From assembly GCA_036677425.1 (NCBI GenBank), contig JARFVT010000012.1:310001-374000 (forward strand): a stretch of 64,000 bases of DNA. The letters are read 5' to 3'. Made by a program: the position numbers and the translations under genes. Each line of letters begins with the position of its first letter. Position 1 is the stretch's first letter. Below are positions 1 through 7,770 of the stretch, one piece after another. The stretch is from JARFVT01 sp036677425. GTDB taxonomy: Bacteria > Pseudomonadota > Alphaproteobacteria > UBA8366 > Aestuariispiraceae. The notes under the pieces were generated by a model that was not told where the DNA came from, searched no databases, and worked only from the letters and a program-made list of their open reading frames with translations.

Positions 1-1
1 G

Positions 2-478
2 ACCGTTCCTTTGCATGCCCCTGGAGAGACAATAAACGGTCATACATCTAAAGAGTTTATGGGTAGACCTCCCCCTGTAGGTCGACATTGGCGATATGTT
101 CCTAAAAAGTTAGAGGAATTATTTAAGATAGGAATGATTGAAACATCAAAAACAGGCAATATGCGTTTAAAAGTTTATTCAAAAGAATATATGGATAAAA
201 AACTTCAAGATATATGGGAGTTTAAAGATCCTCAATATCCTATTTATCCTACTCAAAAAAATCAAGATATGCTCGATTATATAGTTTCTAATTCATCAAA
301 TATTGATAGCATCGTTTTGGATTGTTTCTGTGGTAGTGGAACTACTTTAATATCAGCATGGAAGTTTGGTAGGAAATTTATAGGTATTGATAATTCTATT
401 GAAGCAATAAAAAAAATTGAAAATAATAAAGAAATTGCAAACACTATAAAAATATTAGGAGTAAATAATGAGATTTAA
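2..478 (+). CDS. DNA methyltransferase, C-terminal part (5' end outside window)
   Basis: This is the C-terminal part of a site-specific DNA methyltransferase that transfers a methyl group from S-adenosylmethionine to an amino group of DNA (adenine N6 or cytosine N4). The frame is open from base 2, so the gene starts before the window; the TTG at 11 lies inside conserved sequence and is not the start. Counting from that TTG, YPTQK is at residues 79-83 and the AdoMet-binding loop VLDCFCGSGTT at 102-112. That order (target part first, motif I last) fits beta-class enzymes. The catalytic (D/N/S)PPY motif must be upstream. It overlaps the next gene by 11 bases, so it is probably the modification half of a restriction-modification system. 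Base composition is more AT-rich than most of the window. The target sequence cannot be read from this fragment. Confidence 0.85.
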   Translation, partial: TVPLHAPGETINGHTSKEFMGRPPPVGRHWRYVPKKLEELFKIGMIETSKTGNMRLKVYSKEYMDKKLQDIWEFKDPQYPIYPTQKNQDMLDYIVSNSSNIDSIVLDCFCGSGTTLISAWKFGRKFIGIDNSIEAIKKIENNKEIANTIKILGVNNEI

Positions 479-1253
479 GTATTTACATGAAAGTATAAAA
501 TTAGCAAATAATTATGATTATTTGGATAGGCTATATAATGTTTACCCCATATCTAATAATATTAGGAGAAATATTAATAAAGAAATTATAGAAAAATTAA
601 ACAGTTCATATATTAATCAAGATAATCTAGAGCTTATAAAGCAAGCTCTAAAATTAGATCTATTTCCAATAAAAGATAGTTATGTTGCATTTTTAAAACG
701 GTTTCCTTTTTCATTGGAGAAAAACCCTCAAACAGTTAATAGATTAGCAGGTATTATGTATGAATTGGGTTGGGACAAATTTATGCATAATATTACAGAA
801 CCAAAAGAATCTAATCGACAAATGGGAAATAAGTTTTTTGAATGGCTAGATAAAAAACCCCTTGGACTAAAACCAGTGTCTATAGATATATTCACAATGA
901 ATGATAATAATGCTATTTTAAAAGCAAGCGATGCCGCCTCCATGAAATTTGCAAAAGAAAATTTTGGATATTCTAGAAATAAAGGCTTAGATTTTGTTGC
1001 GAGATTTAATAAGAAATATATAATTGGCGAGGCTAAATTTTTAACAGATTTTGGGGGACACCAAAATGCACAATTTGAGGATGCTTTATCTACATTAAAT
1101 ACAAAAGTTGAAAATGCTACAGTAGTTGCTATTTTAGACGGCGTATTATTTGCACAAAGTAAAAATAAAATACACGAATCATTAATTAATGACTATAAAG
1201 ATAAGAAAATTTTATCTGCTCTAATGTTAAGAGAGTTTTGTTATTCGATTTAA
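468..1253 (+). CDS. Type II restriction endonuclease, Tsp45I-like
   Basis: Probable restriction endonuclease that cuts DNA not methylated by its overlapping partner. A PD-(D/E)xK-type active site is visible: GLDFVARF at residues 173-180 followed by GEAKFLTDFGGHQ at 187-199, giving D175, E188 and K190 as likely metal and catalytic residues. The GEAKFLTDFGGHQNAQF block is what I associate with the Tsp45I family (target GTSAC in the founding member); that assignment is from memory, and this enzyme's target is unknown. The start is ATG 468, with AGGAG at 457-461 six bases before it. The 11-base overlap with the methyltransferase suggests translational coupling. The 261 aa length suits a small type II enzyme. 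Very AT-rich codon use suggests transfer. Confidence 0.65.
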   Translation: MRFKYLHESIKLANNYDYLDRLYNVYPISNNIRRNINKEIIEKLNSSYINQDNLELIKQALKLDLFPIKDSYVAFLKRFPFSLEKNPQTVNRLAGIMYELGWDKFMHNITEPKESNRQMGNKFFEWLDKKPLGLKPVSIDIFTMNDNNAILKASDAASMKFAKENFGYSRNKGLDFVARFNKKYIIGEAKFLTDFGGHQNAQFEDALSTLNTKVENATVVAILDGVLFAQSKNKIHESLINDYKDKKILSALMLREFCYSI

Positions 1254-1383
1254 GTTAATGAATTTATAAATAGAAGAATAACCTAGTGGTTTTTGAATTT
1301 TGTAATTTGCTTACGCTGCAAGAGACTGTTCATAATTTTATATCCTTTGTCCAATTTAAAAATGCGGTTATTTGTTGTTCTGA

Positions 1384-1734
1384 TTAGCCTAATAATCGAC
1401 CCGTATCAATATCATCTTGGTCGGTTGGTTTTCTTCTTAATGATATGATTTCATTATTTATTTTATCAAGTTTTTCAATTCGCCAAATTTCAGATTGAAG
1501 CGCATAATATACAATTTTTGTGGGAAATTGGCTCGTTTCGTGATTATAAATTTTGACAGTTTTTACTAATTTGCCATTTTTTACATATTGATCGAATTTA
1601 TCTTCTTGCCAATCAAAGCTTGCAGGAATTATATCGCTAAACATTGCTAGCGGCTTTTCCCCTGTAAGCAATAACTTAAGTTCTTTACCTTCATGTGGGC
1701 CGATAGGTTTTGGTATATTTGGTTTTGTTATCAT
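1384..1734 (-). CDS. Conserved hypothetical protein, 116 aa
   Basis: I do not recognise this protein. It has no signal peptide, membrane segment or cysteine motif. The N-terminal half holds a Pro/Gly-rich segment (PKPIGPHEGKELKLLLTGEKPLAMF, split here as residues 9-22 and 23-32), which suggests a folded conserved domain rather than a chance frame. The second half is charged (IEKLDKINNEIISLRRKP). It lies 20 bases downstream of the 71 aa gene on the same strand, and the two probably form an operon. Its opposite neighbour is the restriction endonuclease gene, with about 130 bases between the convergent ends. Confidence 0.65.
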   Translation of the reverse strand: MITKPNIPKPIGPHEGKELKLLLTGEKPLAMFSDIIPASFDWQEDKFDQYVKNGKLVKTVKIYNHETSQFPTKIVYYALQSEIWRIEKLDKINNEIISLRRKPTDQDDIDTGRLLG

Positions 1735-1754
1735 TAAATTAATATATCCTGAGC

Positions 1755-1970
1755 CTAGAGTTCTTCAGCCAATTTTTTTATTTTTACTGCTTTTTCAAAA
1801 TGATCGAATTTATTAGTCATTATCCACCATTTTGCAGCTTCCATCAGTAATTCATGGTTATCGTTTTTATTAGCAAAAAAGGCATATAATGATAATCCAA
1901 CATTATCGCCTTTCTTCGCTATTTTTGCCTCACAAATTGAAATTATTTTTTTCTTTAAACTTTCTCGCAT
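1755..1970 (-). CDS. Hypothetical protein, 71 aa
   Basis: Small soluble, mainly helical, basic protein of unknown function. It starts with a Lys-rich helix (MRESLKKKIISICEAKIAKK) and has a Trp-Trp pair (AAKWWIMTNKFDHFEKAVKI) in the second half, which looks like a two- or three-helix bundle. No family is recognised. It is upstream of and co-oriented with the 116 aa gene (20-base gap), and downstream of the htpG terminator, so the pair probably has its own promoter. Confidence 0.5.
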   Translation of the reverse strand: MRESLKKKIISICEAKIAKKGDNVGLSLYAFFANKNDNHELLMEAAKWWIMTNKFDHFEKAVKIKKLAEEL

Positions 1971-1987
1971 ATTCGCCCCAAATATTT

Positions 1988-2029
1988 AACAAAAATAATG
2001 CGAGCCATAGTTATATAGCCCGCATTATT
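1988..2029 (-). terminator. Rho-independent terminator of htpG
   Basis: AATAATGCG at 1994-2002 is perfectly complementary to CGCATTATT at 2021-2029. The inner bases continue the helix with G-U wobbles for about 15 pairs around a 6-base loop. On the minus strand the stem is followed by TTTGTT. It lies 25 bases past the htpG stop and before the 71 aa gene. Confidence 0.8.
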
Positions 2030-2053
2030 ATCATATATGTTTATATATAGATT

Positions 2054-3976
2054 CTAACCAAAGCTTTTTGCCATGATATTTGATAATCTGGCGGCAAAGG
2101 CGGTTGGGTCAGGCAATTGCTCGCCCTCAAGAATACGCGCTTGATCCATCAATAAATGCGCCGCATCATTCATATCGGCATCTTTTTTCTTTGCTTGTTT
2201 CGCCAATGATTTTATCAGGCTATGATCTGGGTTTATTTCCAAAATACGCGGGCTAGATTGTTGTAATTGCTTATGTTGTTGTAACATCCGTTCTAAATGC
2301 ATATCCATTGCGCCGTCTTTGGCAACAAGGCAAACCGCACTGTTAGTCAAACGATCAGATATTTTAACATCGGCCACATCTTCGCCCAATGATAATTTAA
2401 TCGCGGCAATAAGCTGATCTAAATCGCCTTGCTTGGCTTTATCCTTGCCATCATCTTTATCTTTTTTATCATCAGATTTTTCATCATCAGATTTTATTTC
2501 ACTTAAATCTGCGCCGCCTCTAGTAACGGATTTAAATGATTTACCTTCAAATTCATGCACCATCGGTAACCAAAATTCATCGACAGGGTCGGTCATATAT
2601 AAAACTTCGACACCCTTGGCGGCAAAACCCTCTAATTGTGGGCTTTTTGCCAGTGTTTTACGTTCTTCACCTGAAATATAATAGATGGTTTTTTGACCAT
2701 CTCTCATGCGTGAAATATATGCTTCAAGCGAGACTAATTCTTCGCCATTGGTAGAATTAAATCTGGCTAATTTTAATAATTGATCGCGCTCGTTACTTTG
2801 TTCATAGATGCCTTCTTTTAACACCATGCCAAAATTTTCCCAAAAAGCGTTATATTCACTAGGGTTATCTTTGGCTTTTTTGGCGAGTTCAGTTAAAATT
2901 CTTTTGGTTAACCCGTTACGAATTTTTGTTAATACGGGGTTATTTTGCAACATTTCCCTTGATATATTCAGTGGTAAATCTTGTGAATCGATGATGCCAC
3001 GTAGGAAACGCAAATATTTTGGTAATAAGCCTTCGCAATCATCGGTGATGAATACCCGTTTGACATAAAGTTTTAATTTGCTGACCCGTTCAGGGTTAAA
3101 TAAATCCATCGGTCGCATGGTGGGAATATAAATCAAGCCTGAATATTCGATTACTCCCTCAACCCGAAAATGCAATGTTGCCCAAGGGTCATCAAAGGCA
3201 TGGGCAACATGATGGTAAAATTCTTTATATTGTTTTTCGTCAATTTCAGATTTATTGCGAACCCAAAGGGCCGAACCCTCGTTAAGCTTGCTATCTTCGA
3301 TAATGGTTTTATCGCCTTCGCCTTTGGTTTCAATCTGCATAGTGATGGGGAATGGAATATGGTCGGAATATGTTTTGACTATATGTTGAATTCTTGCATC
3401 TTCAAGAAACTCAACCGCATCATCTTTTATATGCATGGTGATGGTCGTGCCGCGTGTTTTTCTTGCGCCTTGTTCGATGCTAAATTCACCACGACCGTCG
3501 CTTACCCATGTCCACGGCGTATCTTGACCTGCGGCCTGGCTATCAACTTCGACTAAAGTTGCGACCATATAGTCCGAATAAATTCCAACACCAAATTGAA
3601 CAATTAAATTGGTGTCTTGCTTATCATCGCCCGATAGATTTTCCATGAAAGCTGATGTGCCAGAACGGGCAATAGTGCCAAGGTTACTTATCATTTCTTC
3701 GCGGCTCATGCCTGAGCCATTATCAGATAAAGTTAATATTTTGCCGCCTTTATCGGTTGATATTTGAATGGAAAAATCACCATCGCCATCGATTAATTTA
3801 GGATTATCAATGGCATTATAACGTAACCGATCACAGGCATCGGCGGCGTTAGAGATTAATTCACGTAAAAATATTTCCCGCTCGGAATATAATGAATGGG
3901 CGACGATATCCAACAGACGACCAACTTCGGCCTGAAAATTCATAGTTTCTTTTTTTACTGATGTTTTATTTGTCAT
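2054..3976 (-). CDS. htpG: Chaperone HtpG (Hsp90)
   Basis: Cytosolic ATP-dependent Hsp90-type chaperone. The 640 aa length is usual for HtpG. The N-terminal GHKL ATPase domain shows RELISNAADACDRLRY (residues 38-53, with the ATP-contacting Glu and Asn), DNGSGM (85-90) and the glycine lid QFGVGIYSDYMVA (127-139). The middle domain and the C-terminal dimerisation domain follow. GIYSDY replaces the common GFYSAF in the lid, a mild variation. An acidic and lysine-rich linker (DDEKSDDKKDKDDGKDK) lies before the C-terminal domain. ATG 3976 is preceded by AAGGAT. It appears to be monocistronic, with a sigma70-like promoter 55-85 bases upstream and a strong terminator behind it. Confidence 0.97.
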   Translation of the reverse strand: MTNKTSVKKETMNFQAEVGRLLDIVAHSLYSEREIFLRELISNAADACDRLRYNAIDNPKLIDGDGDFSIQISTDKGGKILTLSDNGSGMSREEMISNLGTIARSGTSAFMENLSGDDKQDTNLIVQFGVGIYSDYMVATLVEVDSQAAGQDTPWTWVSDGRGEFSIEQGARKTRGTTITMHIKDDAVEFLEDARIQHIVKTYSDHIPFPITMQIETKGEGDKTIIEDSKLNEGSALWVRNKSEIDEKQYKEFYHHVAHAFDDPWATLHFRVEGVIEYSGLIYIPTMRPMDLFNPERVSKLKLYVKRVFITDDCEGLLPKYLRFLRGIIDSQDLPLNISREMLQNNPVLTKIRNGLTKRILTELAKKAKDNPSEYNAFWENFGMVLKEGIYEQSNERDQLLKLARFNSTNGEELVSLEAYISRMRDGQKTIYYISGEERKTLAKSPQLEGFAAKGVEVLYMTDPVDEFWLPMVHEFEGKSFKSVTRGGADLSEIKSDDEKSDDKKDKDDGKDKAKQGDLDQLIAAIKLSLGEDVADVKISDRLTNSAVCLVAKDGAMDMHLERMLQQHKQLQQSSPRILEINPDHSLIKSLAKQAKKKDADMNDAAHLLMDQARILEGEQLPDPTAFAARLSNIMAKSFG

Positions 3977-4030
3977 TTAACTATCCTTGAAATCTTAAAA
4001 TATTGCTTGATGAAAAATATGTTCAATGGG

Positions 4031-4060
4031 GATATAATCACTCTATAGGTATAACTCAAG
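4031..4060 (-). promoter_or_regulatory. Putative htpG promoter
   Basis: On the minus strand TTGAGT (4059-4054) and TATATC (4036-4031) are spaced by 17 bases. The -35 lies in the heat-shock-like string CTTGAGT, and CCCCATT follows the -10, but the spacing between CTTGA and CCCCAT is too long for a classical sigma32 promoter. Confidence 0.45.
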
Positions 4061-4116
4061 CATACAGCTAATAATATTTTATATTTTATATTTTTTGTGA
4101 TAGGTCTGGACCCTAG

Positions 4117-4701
4117 TTAAATATCTTTATCATTCAATAAAATAGCCGTAGATATTTCATGAATATATTCTAAGATATCATCATCTTTAGCAAAGCTGAA
4201 AATGCCTTGGCACATAACATATGAATAAATAATGAAAGCTCGCGCCTTGGCTTCTTGGTTATTAAATCCCATTTCAAGCAATAGTAGCCGAACATAGTCA
4301 ACTCGCAATGTATCAACTTCGGCAACGGTTTTGGCGGCATGATCGTCATATCTTGCCCATGAACGCATGGCAAGCTCCATCGACCCGCCAATATGCTTTG
4401 AACCACGAGATCTTGGCACAATATTTAAAAGGTTAATTAATCTTTTTTTGGCATCGCCGCCTAAATCTTCACCTTTGGCAATAACATATTGAGCGCGCCT
4501 TTTTTCTAACACTGCATTAAGCAATTCGGTTCTATCTTTGAAATGCCAATAAAAGCTACCTTTGGTAACGCCAAGTCTTTTGGCAAGCGATTCCACATGA
4601 ATGGAGCTAACCCCCGTTTCGGTTAAGGTTTTAAATGCGCTGTCTATCCATTCTTTACGTCCAAGCCTTTGAGATTTTTTAGTATTTTTAGTTTTTTCCA
4701 A
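4117..4701 (-). CDS. TetR-family transcriptional regulator
   Basis: One-component repressor, probably controlling the divergent transport/CoA-ligase operon. The N-terminal helix-turn-helix is clear (SIHVESLAKRLGVTKGSFYW, then HFKDRTELL). The rest is the ligand-binding and dimerisation domain. The frame is open to an ATG at 4761, but neither that ATG nor the one at 4740 has a ribosome binding site, and both lie within operator-like palindromes. TTG at 4701 has GGAAG nine bases upstream and gives a 194 aa protein that begins about 15 residues before the first TetR helix, so I prefer it. The ligand is unknown; an acyl- or aryl-CoA is a reasonable guess from the neighbours. Confidence 0.88.
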   Translation of the reverse strand: MEKTKNTKKSQRLGRKEWIDSAFKTLTETGVSSIHVESLAKRLGVTKGSFYWHFKDRTELLNAVLEKRRAQYVIAKGEDLGGDAKKRLINLLNIVPRSRGSKHIGGSMELAMRSWARYDDHAAKTVAEVDTLRVDYVRLLLLEMGFNNQEAKARAFIIYSYVMCQGIFSFAKDDDILEYIHEISTAILLNDKDI

Positions 4702-4715
4702 TATTTTTATCTTCC

Positions 4716-4729
4716 ATACGTAACCGTAT
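4716..4729. promoter_or_regulatory. Putative TetR operator 1
   Basis: ATACGTAACCGTAT is an inverted repeat (ATACG/CGTAT, 4-base centre) between the TetR gene and the operon. It ends on the first base of the -35 hexamer of the forward promoter. Confidence 0.5.
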
Positions 4730-4757
4730 TGACGTAACATATTAAATTGTATATATA
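4729..4757 (+). promoter_or_regulatory. Putative promoter of the acyl-CoA synthetase/Liv operon
   Basis: TTGACG (4729-4734) and TATATA (4752-4757) are spaced by 17 bases. The promoter is flanked by two inverted repeats, one at the -35 and one just after the -10. It would give a leader of roughly 215 bases before the ATG at 4980. Confidence 0.5.
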
Positions 4758-4775
4758 CCATACGGATAAGTATGG
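4758..4775. promoter_or_regulatory. Putative TetR operator 2
   Basis: CCATAC-GGATAA-GTATGG is a perfect 6-6-6 inverted repeat. It shares the ATAC/GTAT half-site core with operator 1 and covers the expected transcription start of the forward promoter. Confidence 0.5.
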
Positions 4776-4820
4776 ATAGTTATTTTTAAATAATAATAAT
4801 AAATAATTATAATCTCCTAA

Positions 4821-4850
4821 TATATAGAAAAATATAGAAAAATATAAAAT
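4821..4850. repeat. 10-bp phased A-tract repeat in operon leader
   Basis: About three successive 10-base units resembling AATATAGAAA. The period matches the DNA helix, so the A-tracts are in phase and could bend the DNA. It may also be simple AT-rich drift. Confidence 0.4.
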
Positions 4851-4979
4851 AAGGTAATATAGTATAAAACAGCTTTTGGGGAGCTATATCATGGTGATAA
4901 AAATTAATATGATGCGAGAAATCCGCATGGTTGCATATGTTATTAGCATATATAATATATATTTAAATATGGTGTCGCT

Positions 4980-6932
4980 ATGAATATAAATCTAGATACA
5001 TTTCCAAAATTATTATTAGATAATGCTAGTAAATTTAAACATCACCCTGCAATGCGTGAAAAATATTTAGGCATATGGCAAAGCTGGACATGGGGTGAAG
5101 TTTGCCTTGAAGTAAAAGATTATAGCGCAGGGTTGATCGAGCTAGGGGCAAAAAAAGGTGAAAAAATTGCAATAATTGGCGATAATTGCCCTAGACTTTA
5201 TTGGAGCATAATCTCAGCCCAAGTGATTGGCCTTGTACCCGTTCCTGTTTATTCGGATGCTATTGCCGAAGAAATGCTTTTTATCCTTGAAAATGCCGAT
5301 ATAACTATTGCTGTTGCTCAAGATCAAGAACAAGTTGATAAATTATTATTAATCAAAGATCGATTACCTAAATTACATACTATTATTTATGATGATCCGC
5401 GTGGCTTGCGTGATTATAATTTTACATATTTGCATGGTTATGAAGATATCATAAAAACAGGCGCAAAATGTAATCTTTCCAATCCAGAATTATTTGAAGA
5501 TAACATTAATGCAACTATCAGCACTGATCCATCAATAATACTTTATACTTCAGGCACACCGGGCAAGCCAAAATGCGTGGTTTTAAGCCATGATAATATC
5601 TTAATAACTGCTAGAAACACGGTTGAGCTTGAAGGGCTAAATGAAAAAGATGAAATTTTAGCATATTTACCAATGGCATGGGTTGGCGATCATATTTTTT
5701 CTTTTGGGCAATCATATGTGGCGGGTTTTTGTGTTTCATGCCCAGAAAGCTCAGACACGGTTTTAAATGACTTATGGGAATTAGGCCCAACATATTATTT
5801 TGCCCCACCACGGGTTTTTGAAAATTTATTGACTACGGTTATGATCCGTATGGAAGATGCAAGTAAAATAAAACAACGCATGTTTCATTATTTTATGGCC
5901 CATGCCAAACGAGTTGGCGTTGATATATTAGATAAAAAACCAGTCGCTTTGATTGATCGGCTTAAATATGGGCTTGGTGAGTTATTAATTTATGGCCCAT
6001 TGAAAAATGCGTTGGGTTTGGCGCGTGTTCGCCTTGGCTATACTGCGGGGGAGGCGATTGGCCCTGAAATTTTTGAATTTTATCGCTCCTTAGGGATAAA
6101 TTTAAAACAATTATATGGCATGACGGAGGCAAGCGTTTTTGTCGCCATTCAACCAGATGGGCAAATAAAGGCTGATACAGTCGGTATTCCTGCGCCAGAT
6201 GTAGAAATTAAAATAGCCGATAATGGGGAAATTTTATTCAAAGGACCAGGTAGCTTTATTGAATATTATAAAAATCCAAAGGCGACGATCGAGACCAAAA
6301 CTGCCGAAGGTTGGGTTCATACGGGCGATGCGGGGTTTTTCGATGATGATGGTCATATAAAAATAATTGATCGTGCCAAAGACGTGGGCAAGCTTACCGA
6401 TGGTAGCATGTTTGCGCCAAAATATATTGAAAATAAATTAAAATTTTTCCCTAACATTAAAGAAGTAGTATGTTTTGGTAATGGGCGTGATTATTGTGCC
6501 GCATTCATTAATATAGATTTAGAGGCGGTGGGTAGCTGGGCTGAACGCAATGGTGTTGCCTATGCTTCATATCAAGAATTATCCTCCCTTCCAGTTATAT
6601 ATGATATAATTAAGGGGCATATTGAACAGGTTAATCAAAGTCTTGCCAATGAAGAACGGGTTGCAGGATCACAAATAAAACGGTTCTTACTATTGCATAA
6701 AATACTAGATGCAGATGATGGTGAATTAACTAGAACCAGTAAGGTTAGGCGCAAATTTGTTGATGAAAAATATAAAATTTTTATTGATGCGCTTTATTCT
6801 GATGCGGTTGAAACATCAATTGAAACGGAAATCACCTTTGAAGATGGTCGCAAAGGCATGATGCAGGCGACTGTGGCAATTGCCGATGTTGAAAGCTTTC
6901 CCGCAATAATAAAATCACAGGCTGCGGAGTAG
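4980..6932 (+). CDS. AMP-dependent acyl-CoA synthetase (long-chain fatty acid-CoA ligase type)
   Basis: ANL-superfamily ligase that activates a carboxylic acid via an acyl-AMP to its CoA thioester. The 650 aa length suits the FACL-type enzymes found in Liv-type transporter clusters. Motifs: the phosphate-binding loop TSGTPGKPKC (residues 190-199), YGMTEA (379-384) and HTGDAGF (about 446-452), then the hinge and C-terminal lid with IDRAKD. The phosphate loop is odd: most members read TSGTTGxPKG, but here the second Thr is Pro194 and the final Gly is Cys199. That could lower activity or mark a subfamily. It is first in a co-directional operon; livG follows after 4 bases. The substrate is not readable; medium- or long-chain or aryl acids are plausible. 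Confidence 0.9.
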   Translation: MNINLDTFPKLLLDNASKFKHHPAMREKYLGIWQSWTWGEVCLEVKDYSAGLIELGAKKGEKIAIIGDNCPRLYWSIISAQVIGLVPVPVYSDAIAEEMLFILENADITIAVAQDQEQVDKLLLIKDRLPKLHTIIYDDPRGLRDYNFTYLHGYEDIIKTGAKCNLSNPELFEDNINATISTDPSIILYTSGTPGKPKCVVLSHDNILITARNTVELEGLNEKDEILAYLPMAWVGDHIFSFGQSYVAGFCVSCPESSDTVLNDLWELGPTYYFAPPRVFENLLTTVMIRMEDASKIKQRMFHYFMAHAKRVGVDILDKKPVALIDRLKYGLGELLIYGPLKNALGLARVRLGYTAGEAIGPEIFEFYRSLGINLKQLYGMTEASVFVAIQPDGQIKADTVGIPAPDVEIKIADNGEILFKGPGSFIEYYKNPKATIETKTAEGWVHTGDAGFFDDDGHIKIIDRAKDVGKLTDGSMFAPKYIENKLKFFPNIKEVVCFGNGRDYCAAFINIDLEAVGSWAERNGVAYASYQELSSLPVIYDIIKGHIEQVNQSLANEERVAGSQIKRFLLLHKILDADDGELTRTSKVRRKFVDEKYKIFIDALYSDAVETSIETEITFEDGRKGMMQATVAIADVESFPAIIKSQAAE

Positions 6933-6936
6933 ATAT

Positions 6937-7662
6937 ATGCAAAATACTGTAACAGAAAATCACACGGGTAAGAAAAATCGTATTGGTGCAGAGCTTCTTA
7001 ATGTTAAAGATATTTCATTAAGCTTTGGCGGGGTTAAGGCCTTAAATAATATTAGCTTCAATGTTAAAAAAGGTGAAATCAGGGCGATAATCGGCCCTAA
7101 TGGTGCCGGTAAATCATCAATGTTGAATGTTATCAATGGTTTTTATCAACCGCAAATTGGTGTAATAAATTTTAAGGGTAAAGAATATAAGCCGATGTTG
7201 CCGCATTTGGCAGCCAATAACGGCATTGCCCGTACCTTTCAAAATATTGCCTTGTTTAAGGGCATGTCCACATTGGATAATATAATGACGGGCCGCATGT
7301 TAAAGATGAAATCTAATTGGATGCAACAGGCATTATACATTGGTGCAGCAAAGCGTGAAGAATTAATTCACCGCGAAGCAGTCGAACATATCATTGATTT
7401 TTTAGAAATTCAGGCTATACGCAAAACTCCAGTAGGCAGGCTTCCATATGGCTTACAAAAACGTGTGGAATTAGCCCGCGCCTTGGCGATGGAACCAGAA
7501 TTATTGTTGCTAGACGAACCAATGGCGGGCATGAATATGGAAGAAAAAGAAGATATGTCGCGTTTCATCATTGATGTTAACGAATATTTTGGCACAACAA
7601 TCACATTGATTGAACATGATATGCGGGTAGTGATGGATTTATCAGATCGCATCGTGGTGTAG
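6937..7662 (+). CDS. livG: Branched-chain amino acid-type ABC transporter ATPase LivG, ended early by an amber codon
   Basis: Cytoplasmic ATPase subunit of a Liv/HAAT-family importer. Walker A GPNGAGKSS is at residues 53-61, the Q-loop in ARTFQN (98-103), the signature LPYGLQKRVELARAL (169-183), Walker B and D-loop LLLLDEPMAGMN (189-200) and the H-loop EHD (226-228). The frame stops at TAG 7660-7662 after SDRIVV. The next 30 codons in the same frame, up to TAG 7753-7755, encode the usual LivG tail (DYGRKLADGTPEE...DAYLGV). One base change from TTG (Leu) to TAG explains this. All catalytic motifs precede the stop, so the shortened protein might still work. Confidence 0.9.
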   Translation: MQNTVTENHTGKKNRIGAELLNVKDISLSFGGVKALNNISFNVKKGEIRAIIGPNGAGKSSMLNVINGFYQPQIGVINFKGKEYKPMLPHLAANNGIARTFQNIALFKGMSTLDNIMTGRMLKMKSNWMQQALYIGAAKREELIHREAVEHIIDFLEIQAIRKTPVGRLPYGLQKRVELARALAMEPELLLLDEPMAGMNMEEKEDMSRFIIDVNEYFGTTITLIEHDMRVVMDLSDRIVV

Positions 7663-7755
7663 GATTATGGTCGTAAATTAGCCGATGGCACACCTGAGGA
7701 AATCAGTAATAATAACCAAGTGATGGATGCCTATTTGGGCGTTTCACATGATTAG
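7663..7755 (+). pseudogene. In-frame LivG C-terminal tail cut off by the amber codon
   Basis: Thirty sense codons in the livG frame read DYGRKLADGTPEEISNNNQV and then MDAYLGVSHD, a normal LivG C-terminus, ending at TAG 7753-7755 just before the livH ribosome binding site. They are translated only if 7660-7662 is suppressed or is a sequencing error. Confidence 0.85.
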
Positions 7756-7770
7756 GGGGGCAAAAATATA

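Noticed and set aside
1280..1295. Terminator after the restriction endonuclease gene (AACC-TAGT-GGTT-TTT)
   Set aside because: The stem is only four base pairs, too weak to call in this AT-rich sequence.
3170..3556. Plus-strand open frame of 128 codons inside htpG
   Set aside because: It is antisense to conserved HtpG coding sequence and resembles no protein family.
3977..4116. CIRCE, ROSE thermometer or classical sigma32 promoter before htpG
   Set aside because: No CIRCE inverted repeat or ROSE-type structure is visible, and CTTGA to CCCCAT spacing is too long for sigma32.
4702..4761. ATG starts at 4761 and 4740 for the TetR regulator
   Set aside because: There is no ribosome binding site at either, and both lie within operator-like repeats; TTG 4701 has GGAAG at a good distance.
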